20,284 bases of DNA from a virus: the IMG/VR virus record IMGVR_UViG_3300030328_002602, positions 4,662 through 24,945 of that record. One strand, given 5' to 3'. Positions 1 through 8,297 of this stretch are shown here, one piece after another. The translations under genes and the position numbers were made by a program. A model generated the notes under the pieces. It was given only the letters and a program-made list of their open reading frames with translations, searched no databases and was not told the origin of the DNA. How positions within the stretch are numbered: the stretch's first letter is position 1; each line of letters opens with the position of its first letter.

Positions 1-630
1 ATCAGCATATCCACGATAAACTGTTGCTCTAGCTGTATTAGACATTTCACAAGCTGTTTTAAAGATTTGTGTATAACCATAATCATTATCTAGCTCTTGA
101 GACCACACATCTGGAGCACCTGTTCCTTCACCATAAGCTGTACCAATTACTGTAGCTTTTGCATTAGCGCCTGGGTCAGCATCTGTGCCTGGATTTGTTA
201 ACCATGTAATATCAACTGATGTACTAGAATTAACAGCATCTATTCTTGCATTAGCATGATTAGGTGCTCCACTATTTCCAGTAGCTGATTCAACTGATAT
301 GACCATTCCTTTGATTAACCAAGATTGTGCAGCTGATAAAGTTGCTGTAACAGTAGCGCCAGCCGAAACTGCTGCTAAATCTGTAGATATTACAAAACTT
401 CTATCAGTCATTGCTATCTTAGTTCTATCTTCCAAAAATCTAAATTGAGAATCAGATGTTGGAACTTTTCCTACTTTTGACAAGTATACAAAAAATGGTG
501 ATTCTTCTGGTGATAAATCTGCGACCCTATCACTAAAGTCGTACAGTCTTCTCGTACTTAGATTTGCACTATCGACTGTATTACCGCCAGGAGTTCCAAA
601 TTTTACTTGTCCACTATTATAAGTAGCCAT
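1..630 (-). CDS. Major capsid protein, SU10-like (partial, 3' end outside window)
   Basis: This is the first 210 codons of an open frame that runs off the left edge. The start ATG (628-630) follows AAGGAG at good spacing. Residues about 39-70 read LSPEESPFFVYLSKVGK followed by a FRFLEDR segment. This matches the pattern of the SU10-type HK97-fold capsid proteins, in which a 'P-x-E/T-SPF' segment is followed by a W/F-x-x-E/L-D stretch. The protein would form the icosahedral shell. It lies directly after the scaffold gene (21 nt apart) and the portal, the usual head-gene order. The family assignment rests on motif resemblance and context. The remaining C-terminal part is not visible. Confidence 0.75.
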   Translation of the reverse strand, partial: MATYNSGQVKFGTPGGNTVDSANLSTRRLYDFSDRVADLSPEESPFFVYLSKVGKVPTSDSQFRFLEDRTKIAMTDRSFVISTDLAAVSAGATVTATLSAAQSWLIKGMVISVESATGNSGAPNHANARIDAVNSSTSVDITWLTNPGTDADPGANAKATVIGTAYGEGTGAPDVWSQELDNDYGYTQIFKTACEMSNTARATVYRGYAD

Positions 631-651
631 TTATTTCTCCTTAGTTATATT

Positions 652-1389
652 TTACAATACATTAGAGCGACTACCTGCTTTAACAATTCCATCCCACATT
701 TCATCAGCACCTGATTTCGCTTTTGGTGTTTCACCACCTAATAACCCACCATAAGAAGGATTATTTTGCGTTTCTCTTACTTGGTCTAATGGTCGTGGAG
801 AGGCATCATTATTAGGGATGTCGCTTTCACTTTCATTATCATTTGATACAGCTTGCCACATATTCAGAACTCCATCTATACCATATTCTGCAGGGTTTTT
901 AGATGCAAATTGTACAAAATCTTCTATTTGAGCATCGTTTAATCCACGTTTTTCTAGCTCTCCTTTTAAAGTTTGCATTCCTTGCGCCTGTGCAACACCT
1001 TCAACTTGTTCTGAAACTGCTGACTGAACTACGTCAGACATTTCTTGCATTCTGTATTTGTATGATTTTGAAGACGGTTTGTTATAGGCTTCCCATGGGT
1101 CAAATTCATCTTTTTCTAAAGTTATACGTTGAGGAACTTGTGGTTGGCCACTTGTATTACCTGTAGCCATACTGGTAACTACTTGTGTAATATCTGGTCG
1201 TGACTCCAAAAACTCTCCAATCTTTTTATAATCTTGTAGCTTCTGATTTTCCTGATAAAGTTTATCCTTCTCTGATTGAAAATATTTAGCTTGTTTCTCC
1301 CAGGAAGAACCCTCTTCAGTTGTTTGCCCTTCTTCTATATTGCCTGCGGTTAAACCAGCTGCCTGATGTCCGCTATCATTATTAGTCAT
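652..1389 (-). CDS. Head scaffolding protein
   Basis: This 245-residue protein is acidic and low in complexity. It has a charged helical, probably coiled-coil segment at about 30-60 (WEKQAKYFQSEKDKLYQENQ) and long polar linkers. The short C-terminal tail (DEMWDGIVKAGSRSNVL) is the kind of amphipathic/basic end that scaffolds use to bind capsid protein. No enzyme motif is visible. Its place between portal and major capsid genes is the typical position of a phage scaffold, which templates prohead assembly and then leaves the shell. GGAG lies 7 nt upstream of the ATG. The call is mainly from position and composition, since scaffolds are poorly conserved. Confidence 0.7.
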   Translation of the reverse strand: MTNNDSGHQAAGLTAGNIEEGQTTEEGSSWEKQAKYFQSEKDKLYQENQKLQDYKKIGEFLESRPDITQVVTSMATGNTSGQPQVPQRITLEKDEFDPWEAYNKPSSKSYKYRMQEMSDVVQSAVSEQVEGVAQAQGMQTLKGELEKRGLNDAQIEDFVQFASKNPAEYGIDGVLNMWQAVSNDNESESDIPNNDASPRPLDQVRETQNNPSYGGLLGGETPKAKSGADEMWDGIVKAGSRSNVL

Positions 1390-1403
1390 ATTAGACTCCT
1401 TTT

Positions 1404-3431
1404 TTACAATGTCTCATCAGGAGACTCACCAGCAGATGGTGAATTACCATTCATTCTGATTTTCTCCCTTTCGAGGTTTACTGTGTCTTTGAGCCTGCCA
1501 ACACTTAATTTGTTAGCAGTTTTACTCTCTAGTTCAATTTCTTTTAATCTACCTTTAAATTTCTCTACTTCAGTTTTTTGATTAGACTGTACAGTTTCTC
1601 TTTGAGCAGTCTGTAAATCTCCTGAAACTTTTTTAATCTGTTCTTGCATTTGTTGTACCATTTGTTGTAATTTTTCCACTTCATCGGTTCTAGACAACAC
1701 TCCCTCCTTGTCAAATATTTCAGTTTTCTTTAATGCTTCAGTTCTATCAATAAGCCCAGCTTGGTATGCTTCCATATATATTTGCCATTCTCCCCATTTG
1801 TTAGAAGGCATAGTAGAGTTACCAACAATTCTAATATCAAATTGCCCTGCAGATAAGTCGTTCTCTATAGTTTGTAACGCTCCTGTTTTATCATCAAACA
1901 ATCTTTTATTAACAGCATATTCAGTTATGTCGTTATTTGGCTGTACTATTCTTACAGTTTTTTCAAAAGTATAATGAGATTTTGACAAATTATATATAGC
2001 TTTGCCTAACCTTTTTAAGCTACCCTCAATATCTCTTAATTTAGATTTACTTCTACGTTGACCAAAATCTTCCATCATCATGGTTGCTGAAGATGTTTTA
2101 GGGGCAACTTCTGTATTTCCTTGCATCATTTCAAATATACCCATATTTAAATCAATATATTTCTCTATTAATGTAGGAAGCTGCATAATAGAGCCAGCAA
2201 GAGGTTGCGGAGAAGGAAAATGTGGTTCCCCAAAAGATGGGTCATATTCAATGGTTGCATTTGGATTTGCCCAATCTCTTTCTAATTCTTCAACATCTTG
2301 AACACTGCCTTGAGGAATTAATAATTTGAGACCAGCACTTGCCTGAGCGTGAGAGGTAATGAGAGAGACCGTTTTATTGAGGAACCTTTGAAAATCTTTA
2401 TTCTTTCTTACATCACTCATTGGATATGGTGTGTTGGTCCATATATTTGGAACAGGAACAACAGGATATATATCTGTATCTAATATTTTTTCATATAATA
2501 CAATTTGACCTAATACACAAGTTATCTTAATCCTTGTCTGTTTTACCTCTACAATATCTATATAGCCAGCTTGTAATGCATCTACCATTTCTTTTTGTGA
2601 CATTAGTACTTCTAGCTTTTCAGAATTTAAAACTTCTGTTTGGCCAGTTTGTACATTTGCTACTCTATAATACGGAACTTTTATTTTACTATAAAATTCT
2701 ATAAGTCTGTATTTTTCTGATTGCTGAGATGTATCATAATCTTTTACTACATCAGGAGTAAAGGAAGACATTGTGTATTTATTTGTTGAAGTTGGAAAAT
2801 CCTCATCATTATCCATAGTTTCAATTAAATCAATTAATAACTTTTCTTCATCTTGGTAAGGTTGATTTAATTCAGGATATAAATCTAATAATTGAAATTT
2901 AGTTAGTATAGTTGAAACTGCTATTCCTGCAGCATCATCAAAATAGCGATGTCTAGAATTTGGGTCTACAGCTACTCTGAATGGATTTATATTAGCAAAT
3001 TTTACTTCACCTCTACCATAGTCAGCTTCTTTGTCAATGTAAGCATAAAAATATCCTAGACCAGTAACAGCATAATCGTGTATTGCTTGTTTAAAAACTT
3101 CATCACCTTCCGATATATCCCAAATATATTCTAATATAACTTTCCAAACATTTGCCAATTTGTTATCAGAATCTTCTCTTCCGACAGCAGAAAACTTAGG
3201 AGGTTTTGATGTAGTTATAGCCTTAAACTGCTCAATAGCAGAATATAATCTATCTATTGGCATACCTGCTTGATTTCTTTCTTCTAAAATATCTACCTCT
3301 TCAGGTGAAAAGTGATTACCTAAATAAAAATCTATATCTTCTCTAGCAGCAGATTCCCAATCTTTTTTTGCATCTGTCCAACGTCTGAAATATTCTTTTA
3401 CTTGTTTTGCTCTTTTATCTTCTTTTATCAT
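1404..3431 (-). CDS. Portal protein
   Basis: This 675-residue protein is the right size for a podovirus-type portal, the dodecameric ring at one capsid vertex through which DNA is packaged and the tail attaches. The N-terminal part has the familiar portal pattern: helices around WESAAREDIDFYLGNHF, then a membrane-portal-like RLYSAIEQFKAI segment, and INPFRVAVDPNSR at about 145-160. The last 90 residues are a charged coiled coil (DEVEKLQQMVQQMQEQIKKV and following), consistent with the portal barrel or crown. It is preceded by TerL (43 nt apart) and followed by scaffold and capsid genes. There is no obvious Shine-Dalgarno before its ATG, unlike the scaffold and capsid genes. Confidence 0.85.
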   Translation of the reverse strand: MIKEDKRAKQVKEYFRRWTDAKKDWESAAREDIDFYLGNHFSPEEVDILEERNQAGMPIDRLYSAIEQFKAITTSKPPKFSAVGREDSDNKLANVWKVILEYIWDISEGDEVFKQAIHDYAVTGLGYFYAYIDKEADYGRGEVKFANINPFRVAVDPNSRHRYFDDAAGIAVSTILTKFQLLDLYPELNQPYQDEEKLLIDLIETMDNDEDFPTSTNKYTMSSFTPDVVKDYDTSQQSEKYRLIEFYSKIKVPYYRVANVQTGQTEVLNSEKLEVLMSQKEMVDALQAGYIDIVEVKQTRIKITCVLGQIVLYEKILDTDIYPVVPVPNIWTNTPYPMSDVRKNKDFQRFLNKTVSLITSHAQASAGLKLLIPQGSVQDVEELERDWANPNATIEYDPSFGEPHFPSPQPLAGSIMQLPTLIEKYIDLNMGIFEMMQGNTEVAPKTSSATMMMEDFGQRRSKSKLRDIEGSLKRLGKAIYNLSKSHYTFEKTVRIVQPNNDITEYAVNKRLFDDKTGALQTIENDLSAGQFDIRIVGNSTMPSNKWGEWQIYMEAYQAGLIDRTEALKKTEIFDKEGVLSRTDEVEKLQQMVQQMQEQIKKVSGDLQTAQRETVQSNQKTEVEKFKGRLKEIELESKTANKLSVGRLKDTVNLEREKIRMNGNSPSAGESPDETL

Positions 3432-3474
3432 AGTAGTTAATATATAAAATATTTGTATTAATAATCAACAGTTA

Positions 3475-5040
3475 TTATATTCTAGCTCCTGTAATCCAAT
3501 TATATCTTTTTTTACGCTTAAACCAACCTTCTTTAGTTTTCTCTTTTTTAGCTTTTCCAGCACCAGGATTCCCTTTTGCAAATTGAGTCGCTAACCAAAA
3601 TGCATCTATACAGTCATCATGTGAACCTTTTGGAAAATCCAATAATTCTCCAATAAACTCATGCATATTCTTTCTTAAATGAACTGCCCCTGCTTTAAAC
3701 ATAGGTTGAAGTCCTTCAAATAATCTATCTTTCTTTTTTTGGTTTCCATAGTTTTTTATACCTTTATGAATACCAGGAAGAAACAATCCTTCCTTTTTAG
3801 ACCTTTTCATAATATAATCTCTTAGCATCTCTTGATATGCAATGGTTTCAATATTTATTCTTCTTATAGGCGAATATCGTTTAGATATTTTAAATATCTC
3901 ATCGGCACACTCCATAGGTAAGACTCTTTTTCTCCAATATTCAAGAATGTAATAATCGTTATCAGAGGTAACACCAATAACCATAATAACAGAATAATCA
4001 GCCCTAGAACTAAGTGTACTGGCAGGGTCAACACCGATATAAATATTAACATATGGTCTAGTCCCATCATCCAATTCCAGAAACCACGAATCTGCTCCAT
4101 TATCAAATTTAATTTTACCTTTATAGTAGTTATCATTAATGTCCTCCTCTTGGAATATTTGGTCTTCTGGTGATTTAGCTTGGTTCATAAATTCTTGATA
4201 GAACTTACCTGCAACACCTGAGTCAATATAAAATTGTTTTCTTTCTTCTAGTTTCTTAATTGGCCAACGACTAGGCCATAAAGGTTTTCCATTATCTAGT
4301 ATTGCTTTGTAAGTTAAAACATCCCACGAATATTCTTCACCTGTTTTTTCAGCATCTTGATGACTTCTAACAATATTATTTAAAAAGCTATCATAATGGA
4401 CAATAGTTCCGTTACACCACAGGAACCCCCTTTTATCAAAGTCAATAGCAGGATACACAGCAGCTGTCACCCAGTCTTTAATATTTTGTCTAGAATCTGG
4501 AGTCTTAGTATTAAGCTCTGATTCAAAATCGTCAAGAACAATACCAGTATATCTAGTAGATAGCTGTTTTTTACCACGCAATCTTTGTGAAGCTCCTTTA
4601 GCAATCATTCTACACCCATTCGTTGTAGTAAATTCAGTTTTAGTCCACTTATCTCCTTCTAAGTCACCAAAATAATAATGTATTGCTGGATTTTCATATA
4701 TATGGTTTTGTAACCACGCTACGTTATCAGTCGCTTGGTCTTGAGCCTCACCAACCCAACATATAAACTCAGGTGATTCTTTTGTAGCGAATAAAATACG
4801 GTGAAGTATTGCTGTTGCTGCCATAGTAGACTTTGCATGGTCTCTAGGTAATACTAAAGCTAATTGTTGTACATCTTTATTTAAAAGCTTTTTACCCACT
4901 TCCACATGGAATGGGGGCGTCGCAGACGCCAAAAAATCCTGTGGGGAAAATAGTTTACCGAATGCAATTAAGTCGTTATACGCATGATGTAAAATTTCTT
5001 CATTCTTAGAAACATTACCATTAAGGTTAAGATTAGCCAC
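3475..5040 (-). CDS. terL: Terminase large subunit (packaging ATPase/nuclease)
   Basis: This 521-residue protein has both terminase domains. In the ATPase, a Walker A variant LPRDHAKST lies at residues 64-72 and Walker B TGIVLDDFE at 165-173. In the RNase H-fold nuclease, IYIGVDPAS carries D338, NIET carries E398, and SHDDCIDA carries D475/D476 and D479, which are the likely metal ligands. It pumps DNA into the prohead and cuts concatemers. AAGG lies about 12 nt upstream of the ATG. In this phage the large subunit is separated from the small one by three genes, including two cell-wall-enzyme-like genes, whereas terS and terL are usually adjacent. The assignment is secure from motifs and from the portal gene that follows. 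Confidence 0.93.
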   Translation of the reverse strand: MANLNLNGNVSKNEEILHHAYNDLIAFGKLFSPQDFLASATPPFHVEVGKKLLNKDVQQLALVLPRDHAKSTMAATAILHRILFATKESPEFICWVGEAQDQATDNVAWLQNHIYENPAIHYYFGDLEGDKWTKTEFTTTNGCRMIAKGASQRLRGKKQLSTRYTGIVLDDFESELNTKTPDSRQNIKDWVTAAVYPAIDFDKRGFLWCNGTIVHYDSFLNNIVRSHQDAEKTGEEYSWDVLTYKAILDNGKPLWPSRWPIKKLEERKQFYIDSGVAGKFYQEFMNQAKSPEDQIFQEEDINDNYYKGKIKFDNGADSWFLELDDGTRPYVNIYIGVDPASTLSSRADYSVIMVIGVTSDNDYYILEYWRKRVLPMECADEIFKISKRYSPIRRINIETIAYQEMLRDYIMKRSKKEGLFLPGIHKGIKNYGNQKKKDRLFEGLQPMFKAGAVHLRKNMHEFIGELLDFPKGSHDDCIDAFWLATQFAKGNPGAGKAKKEKTKEGWFKRKKRYNWITGARI

Positions 5041-5052
5041 TAATTAATGGCC

Positions 5053-6135
5053 TTAAAATTCAAATGGAGGGGCCACTTCTTCGCTAGAGTCCCTATTTAT
5101 ATTTACATTTTCATTAATAGCCTTTATGTCTCCGCCTGATTCTGCGAACATTATAGCTTTTGCTATCTTGTTTTCTTCAGGGTCAGTAAAGAACATATCA
5201 ATTCTTGTTAAGTTTATAGCACTTACACCGTTTTCCTTATAGTCCTCATCTGTCCAATTTAAAAACTTTTCATAAGAACCATTATTGTAAGCTGCCCAAA
5301 CATCCCAACCTTCTTTTTCATATAAGTTTTTAGCATATTCAATATTTTCTATAGGAGACATGTCTTTTGGGTGTACAAACTTATTCCAAACAGTATCTTG
5401 AGCTGTTTTATCATGCCAATAGTCATTTATTTGAAATAAACCATAATCAGTACTATCAACCGTAGCTGTACTAGCAGCTTTATTTAAATCGGCTACATCT
5501 CTTATAATAAGGTCTTCCATTTCTTTAGGGTCTTTTAACCCTTGACTTGTAGGGCCTTTATCATCAACATTTTCTTGAACAGGACTAAGTTCTCCAGCTA
5601 AAGGACCTTCATTCCAAGGAAATTGTGTCATTTCTCCATCTACTTCTACCTCATAAGAAATGTCTGGGTCTATAGTTCCAGTCTTGCCAATAATAGGCTC
5701 TTCTTGAACGCTTTCTCCTTCGTACGAACCTAATCCCTCTAAAGCAGACAAAATTTGTTGAAGACCACCTGACATATCAAAAGGCTCTTCTGGAATCTCT
5801 TCTTTTAACGGAGAAACTCCCTGATTAGCCAATTGTGACAAAGTAGAATCTGGAATATTAGTAACATCTACGTTTACTGGAGAATCTTTTGTAGGGTCTT
5901 TTGCATCTTTAGTAACTAAATCTTTTAACCCGTTGAATATAGGAAAGTTCCAATTTTGTAAAGGATTATTAAAATTCCATTTTGGTTTTTGGCTATCTTG
6001 CGAAGTCTTTTCTATAGTTTTATTATCATGACTATACTCATAACTACCTACTAAAGGGATATTTATTGTAGCCTTATCATCAACATTTTCTGCCACAATT
6101 TGACCAGTTGCTTCGTCATACTTGTATATAATCAT
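5053..6135 (-). CDS. Protein with apparently permuted lytic transglycosylase (SLT/lysozyme-like) domain
   Basis: This 360-residue protein has a polar, low-complexity first half (about 1-205). Its second half holds both halves of a lysozyme-like/SLT domain in reversed order. The C-terminal half of such a domain comes first: STDYGLFQINDYWHD at 228-242, then DVWAAYNNGSYEKFL at 278-292. The N-terminal half, with the expected catalytic Glu, comes last: IAKAIMFAESGGD at 324-336 (E332), then INENVNINRDS up to 350. In ordinary family members the FAESGGD segment directly precedes YGLFQIN. The start codon overlaps the lysozyme stop (TAATG), so it is translationally coupled. It could be a virion peptidoglycan-cutting protein used at DNA entry. 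Alternatively it could be a duplicated, decayed pair of domain halves, in which case the enzyme may be inactive. Confidence 0.6.
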   Translation of the reverse strand: MIIYKYDEATGQIVAENVDDKATINIPLVGSYEYSHDNKTIEKTSQDSQKPKWNFNNPLQNWNFPIFNGLKDLVTKDAKDPTKDSPVNVDVTNIPDSTLSQLANQGVSPLKEEIPEEPFDMSGGLQQILSALEGLGSYEGESVQEEPIIGKTGTIDPDISYEVEVDGEMTQFPWNEGPLAGELSPVQENVDDKGPTSQGLKDPKEMEDLIIRDVADLNKAASTATVDSTDYGLFQINDYWHDKTAQDTVWNKFVHPKDMSPIENIEYAKNLYEKEGWDVWAAYNNGSYEKFLNWTDEDYKENGVSAINLTRIDMFFTDPEENKIAKAIMFAESGGDIKAINENVNINRDSSEEVAPPFEF

Positions 6136-6539
6136 TATGCAACTCCTCTTACAATATCACTTAAAGACTTAGCCCTATTAGGCGTTTGTTTAGCCCAAAG
6201 ACTGTCTAACATCTCTACAGATGCTTCTTCCCATTGATTATCTTCTAAGTATGAAATAGTTTTTTTAAATTTAGAAAAACCACCTACACCTAATTGATAG
6301 CACATTTCCATAACAACATCTTTAATTTCTGAGGGCATATATGAAAACCAATCAAACTTAATTTTAATACTACTTTCTAAATCTTTTATCTTTCTAACCA
6401 ATATTTCTTCACATATATCTTCATCTAATTCTAGGTCTTTAATAGCAAATCCATAACCAATAGTGTCAATGCCTAAACTATCTTTATAAACCATACCTAC
6501 ATATCCTTCGTGTTTTTTAATTCTGTCTTTTAAGTCCAT
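6135..6539 (-). CDS. Endolysin, T4-type lysozyme (GH24 muramidase)
   Basis: This 134-residue protein begins KDRIKKHEGYVGMVYKDS and then has GIDTIGYG. It therefore has Glu11, Asp20 and Thr26, the same numbering as the catalytic triad of T4 lysozyme. The C-terminus WAKQTPNRAKSL matches the conserved W-x-x-Q-T-P-x-R-A segment of the family. It is expected to cut the MurNAc-GlcNAc bond of peptidoglycan at host lysis. It is shorter than the 164-residue T4 enzyme. There is no signal peptide, so release would need a holin, and none is evident in the immediate neighbours. The gene starts immediately after the stop of the zinc-ribbon gene (TAA then ATG) and its own stop overlaps the next start. Confidence 0.9.
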   Translation of the reverse strand: MDLKDRIKKHEGYVGMVYKDSLGIDTIGYGFAIKDLELDEDICEEILVRKIKDLESSIKIKFDWFSYMPSEIKDVVMEMCYQLGVGGFSKFKKTISYLEDNQWEEASVEMLDSLWAKQTPNRAKSLSDIVRGVA

Positions 6540-6779
6540 TTAAGTTATTCCTCTTTCATTATTCATAGGCATAATATAAGTAACTCTACTGAGAAAGTCA
6601 AACTCAGAATAACAAAAAGGGCACATCCAACCTATACACTCTTCATTTTCGTCTAATAAACCCGCTCTTGATGAGTAATCTTCGTCAAAATATAGGTCTT
6701 TATCGCATACTGGACAAGGGTCTTTAGCTTTCTTACCCTTCTTTTTCTGCGTGTGCAATAAGCTTTGTTTTTTCTCCAT
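6540..6779 (-). CDS. Small zinc-ribbon-like protein
   Basis: The start is taken at 6779 because GGAGG lies 9 nt upstream; an open frame extends further (to 6854) but has no such signal. The 79-residue product has a lysine-rich head (TQKKKGKKAK). It then has two CxxC knuckles, C22-P-V-C25 and C53-P-F-C56, spaced as in a rubredoxin-type zinc ribbon. The function is unknown. Zinc ribbons in phage head operons can be structural or nucleic-acid-binding. It overlaps the end of the TerS gene by 47 nt in another frame and abuts the lysozyme gene. Confidence 0.7.
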   Translation of the reverse strand: MEKKQSLLHTQKKKGKKAKDPCPVCDKDLYFDEDYSSRAGLLDENEECIGWMCPFCYSEFDFLSRVTYIMPMNNERGIT

Positions 6780-7476
6780 CTTTAACAGCCTCCATTTGCT
6801 CAGGAGTAAAACCAGCCCAAACAGTGAGCTGCTCTTGTTTCTTTTCAGTGTCAAACAATCCTGAAATCTTAGCTAAAGATTCTAACGAACGTAATTTATC
6901 TCCATCACGTTCAGCTAAAGTAGCAATATCTTTATATCTACCTATTAACCACTCAGGCGTTACACCTTCATCTTCTAGTATCTTTTTAATTTCTTCTTTT
7001 ACCATTTGTTGAACCTTCTCTTTTTTTAAAATTTGTTGTGATTTTGTCTTAATATAGCTATCGCTTTTTGCTGAAGGATAAGCCTTTTTAAAAGCCTCTA
7101 CAACCTCCATACCAGAAGCTACATATTGAGCAAACATAAACTCTTTTCCATTCATTTTGTTTTTTGCGTATTGTCTTTGAGCATCATAAGTACCAGCAAA
7201 AGAATATATACACTCTGCAATACCGTCTTCACCTAACATATTTCTCTTTTTAGAGTTAACGAAATAGGTCCCACACACTGTTCTAACAAAAGGTTTACCA
7301 GCTATAAACCCTTTTTTAAGTATTTGGCATATATGGTTGTCATCAGTAAACGCCCATTCACCTTCCTGCGCTTTACGCCAAGTTTCAACCACATATAAGC
7401 CTTTATTAAACACTTCAAATTCTTGAAGGCTATCATACAAGTAATGATTTGTGCCTTTAATAGTTTTAAAATCCAT
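6733..7476 (-). CDS. terS: Terminase small subunit (DNA recognition)
   Basis: The 247-residue product is counted from the second ATG (7476); an upstream ATG at 7533 exists, but the 19 extra residues are hydrophobic and unconvincing. The C-terminal half (KEFMFAQYVASGMEVVEAFKKAYPS, with the helices around KIKTKSQQILKKEKVQ implied by the frame, and EEGVTPEWLIGRYKDIA) has the helix-turn-helix and oligomerisation pattern of Terminase_2-type small subunits, which bind the packaging site and regulate TerL. The first 110 residues form an extra domain with Cys residues (NHICQIL, RTVCGTYF) that I do not recognise. It is the first gene of the minus-strand operon. It lacks a Shine-Dalgarno; a -35/-10-like pair ends a few bases before the ATG. 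Confidence 0.75.
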   Translation of the reverse strand: MDFKTIKGTNHYLYDSLQEFEVFNKGLYVVETWRKAQEGEWAFTDDNHICQILKKGFIAGKPFVRTVCGTYFVNSKKRNMLGEDGIAECIYSFAGTYDAQRQYAKNKMNGKEFMFAQYVASGMEVVEAFKKAYPSAKSDSYIKTKSQQILKKEKVQQMVKEEIKKILEDEGVTPEWLIGRYKDIATLAERDGDKLRSLESLAKISGLFDTEKKQEQLTVWAGFTPEQMEAVKDGEKTKLIAHAEKEG

Positions 7477-7481
7477 AAAAT

Positions 7482-7510
7482 AATATAAGCAATAGTGAAC
7501 TTTTAAACAA
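7482..7510 (-). promoter_or_regulatory. Candidate promoter of the late (minus-strand) operon
   Basis: On the minus strand there is TTGTTT (7510-7505), a 17-nt spacer, then TATATT (7487-7482). Transcription from it would start at or next to the terS ATG, giving a nearly leaderless mRNA. This agrees with the missing ribosome binding site. In DNA this AT-rich such matches arise easily by chance, so this is tentative. Confidence 0.3.
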
Positions 7511-7566
7511 AAAATAAAAAATATTTTGGACATTAGGTATGTTTGTATATATATTAAGGCCTTATC

Positions 7567-7810
7567 ACATGTGTATATTGGTTGAAAACTTGTTCCGCAT
7601 GTGCTTTAAGTGGCTAGAACAAGGGGTATACAAAGTCACAGGTCAGTCGAAGGTAAGAAGGCCGTATTAGAGTTTCATTGAACTAAACATAGCTTACCCG
7701 CTTAATAAACAATGAATTATTAGGTATCCAAATTGCACAGGCTCCGAATAAGCAATACCAGGATAGGAAGCACTCTTAGTTATCTAAGGGGTAGGACTTC
7801 TCTATCCTAA
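7567..7810 (+). ncRNA. Structured leader-like region with tandem hairpins (strand uncertain)
   Basis: There is no credible open frame here, but there are successive perfect stems. CTTGTTC 7589-7595 pairs with GAACAAG 7617-7623. GGTAAG 7652-7657 pairs with CTTACC 7693-7698 and encloses AGTT/AACT. CTTAATAA 7701-7708 pairs with TTATTAGG 7717-7724, with one G-U. ATTGC 7732-7736 pairs with GCAAT 7752-7756. AGGATAG-GAAG 7760-7770 pairs with CTTC-T-CTATCCT 7797-7808, enclosing CTTAG-TTAT-CTAAG. The block is clearly less AT-rich than the sequence to its right. The single G-U pair slightly favours plus-strand RNA, but a 5' regulatory region for the minus operon is also possible. Confidence 0.45.
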
Positions 7811-7870
7811 ACACCCACCAAATAAGCAATTAATAGTTAACTAATAACTAAACAATACTTACCTAATTTT

Positions 7871-8297
7871 TAAATTTCAAAAAATAATATCAGAATGGGT
7901 GAGACTCTTTTAATATCACCCCGTCCCCCCTTATCGACTCGCTACCCTATACGAATTTAGTTGAAAATTTCGATTAAAAAGCGTTTTTTAACTACAAGTT
8001 ACTACATATTTATTTATTATACAAGATAATAATTAATTATTTTTATATCATTTATTACTTGCATTATATATATTATTGTATGTAAGTTATAGGTTTACCT
8101 GATTTATACATAAGTAAATTAAATAATATTTCCCTTGCTTTTTATGTGTATATGTATTATAGGGATTTTATTATTACTTGTTTATGTAGTGTTAAATAAT
8201 TTATTTATCATTTATTTATTTTTTTTCTTGCATATCTAAATAATAAGTAGTAATATATATTAGTTTAAATAATATAATTAATAGAAAGTTAATAATT
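7871..8297. other. Very AT-rich gene-free stretch with CTTGCAT-like repeats
   Basis: No gene is visible. Short motifs of the form CTTG(C/T)(A/T)T recur at 8057, 8134, 8177 and 8227, with a further copy at 8487 inside the next region. A small hairpin CGAATTT/AAATTTCG lies near 7952-7972. A divergent, AT-rich, repeat-bearing region next to the early genes could hold early promoters or a replication origin. The sequence does not decide between these. Confidence 0.4.
8228..8256 (+). promoter_or_regulatory. Candidate sigma70-type early promoter
   Basis: TTGCAT (8228-8233), an exactly 17-nt spacer and TAATAT (8251-8256) form a good sigma70-like pair. Initiation near 8263 would give a short leader before the small gene at 8298 and could read into the structured RNA region beyond it. 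The -35 hexamer belongs to the recurring CTTGCAT-type motif of this stretch. Base composition makes chance matches likely. Confidence 0.4.

Noticed and set aside
7476-7533. Longer TerS start at 7533
   Set aside because: The extra 19 residues are hydrophobic and unlike the rest, and no ribosome binding site precedes the ATG.
7567-7700. Permuted tRNA or tmRNA with the CTTGTTC ... GAACAAG stem as acceptor
   Set aside because: The 17 nt before CTTGTTC do not form a T arm, and no resume-peptide frame was seen.
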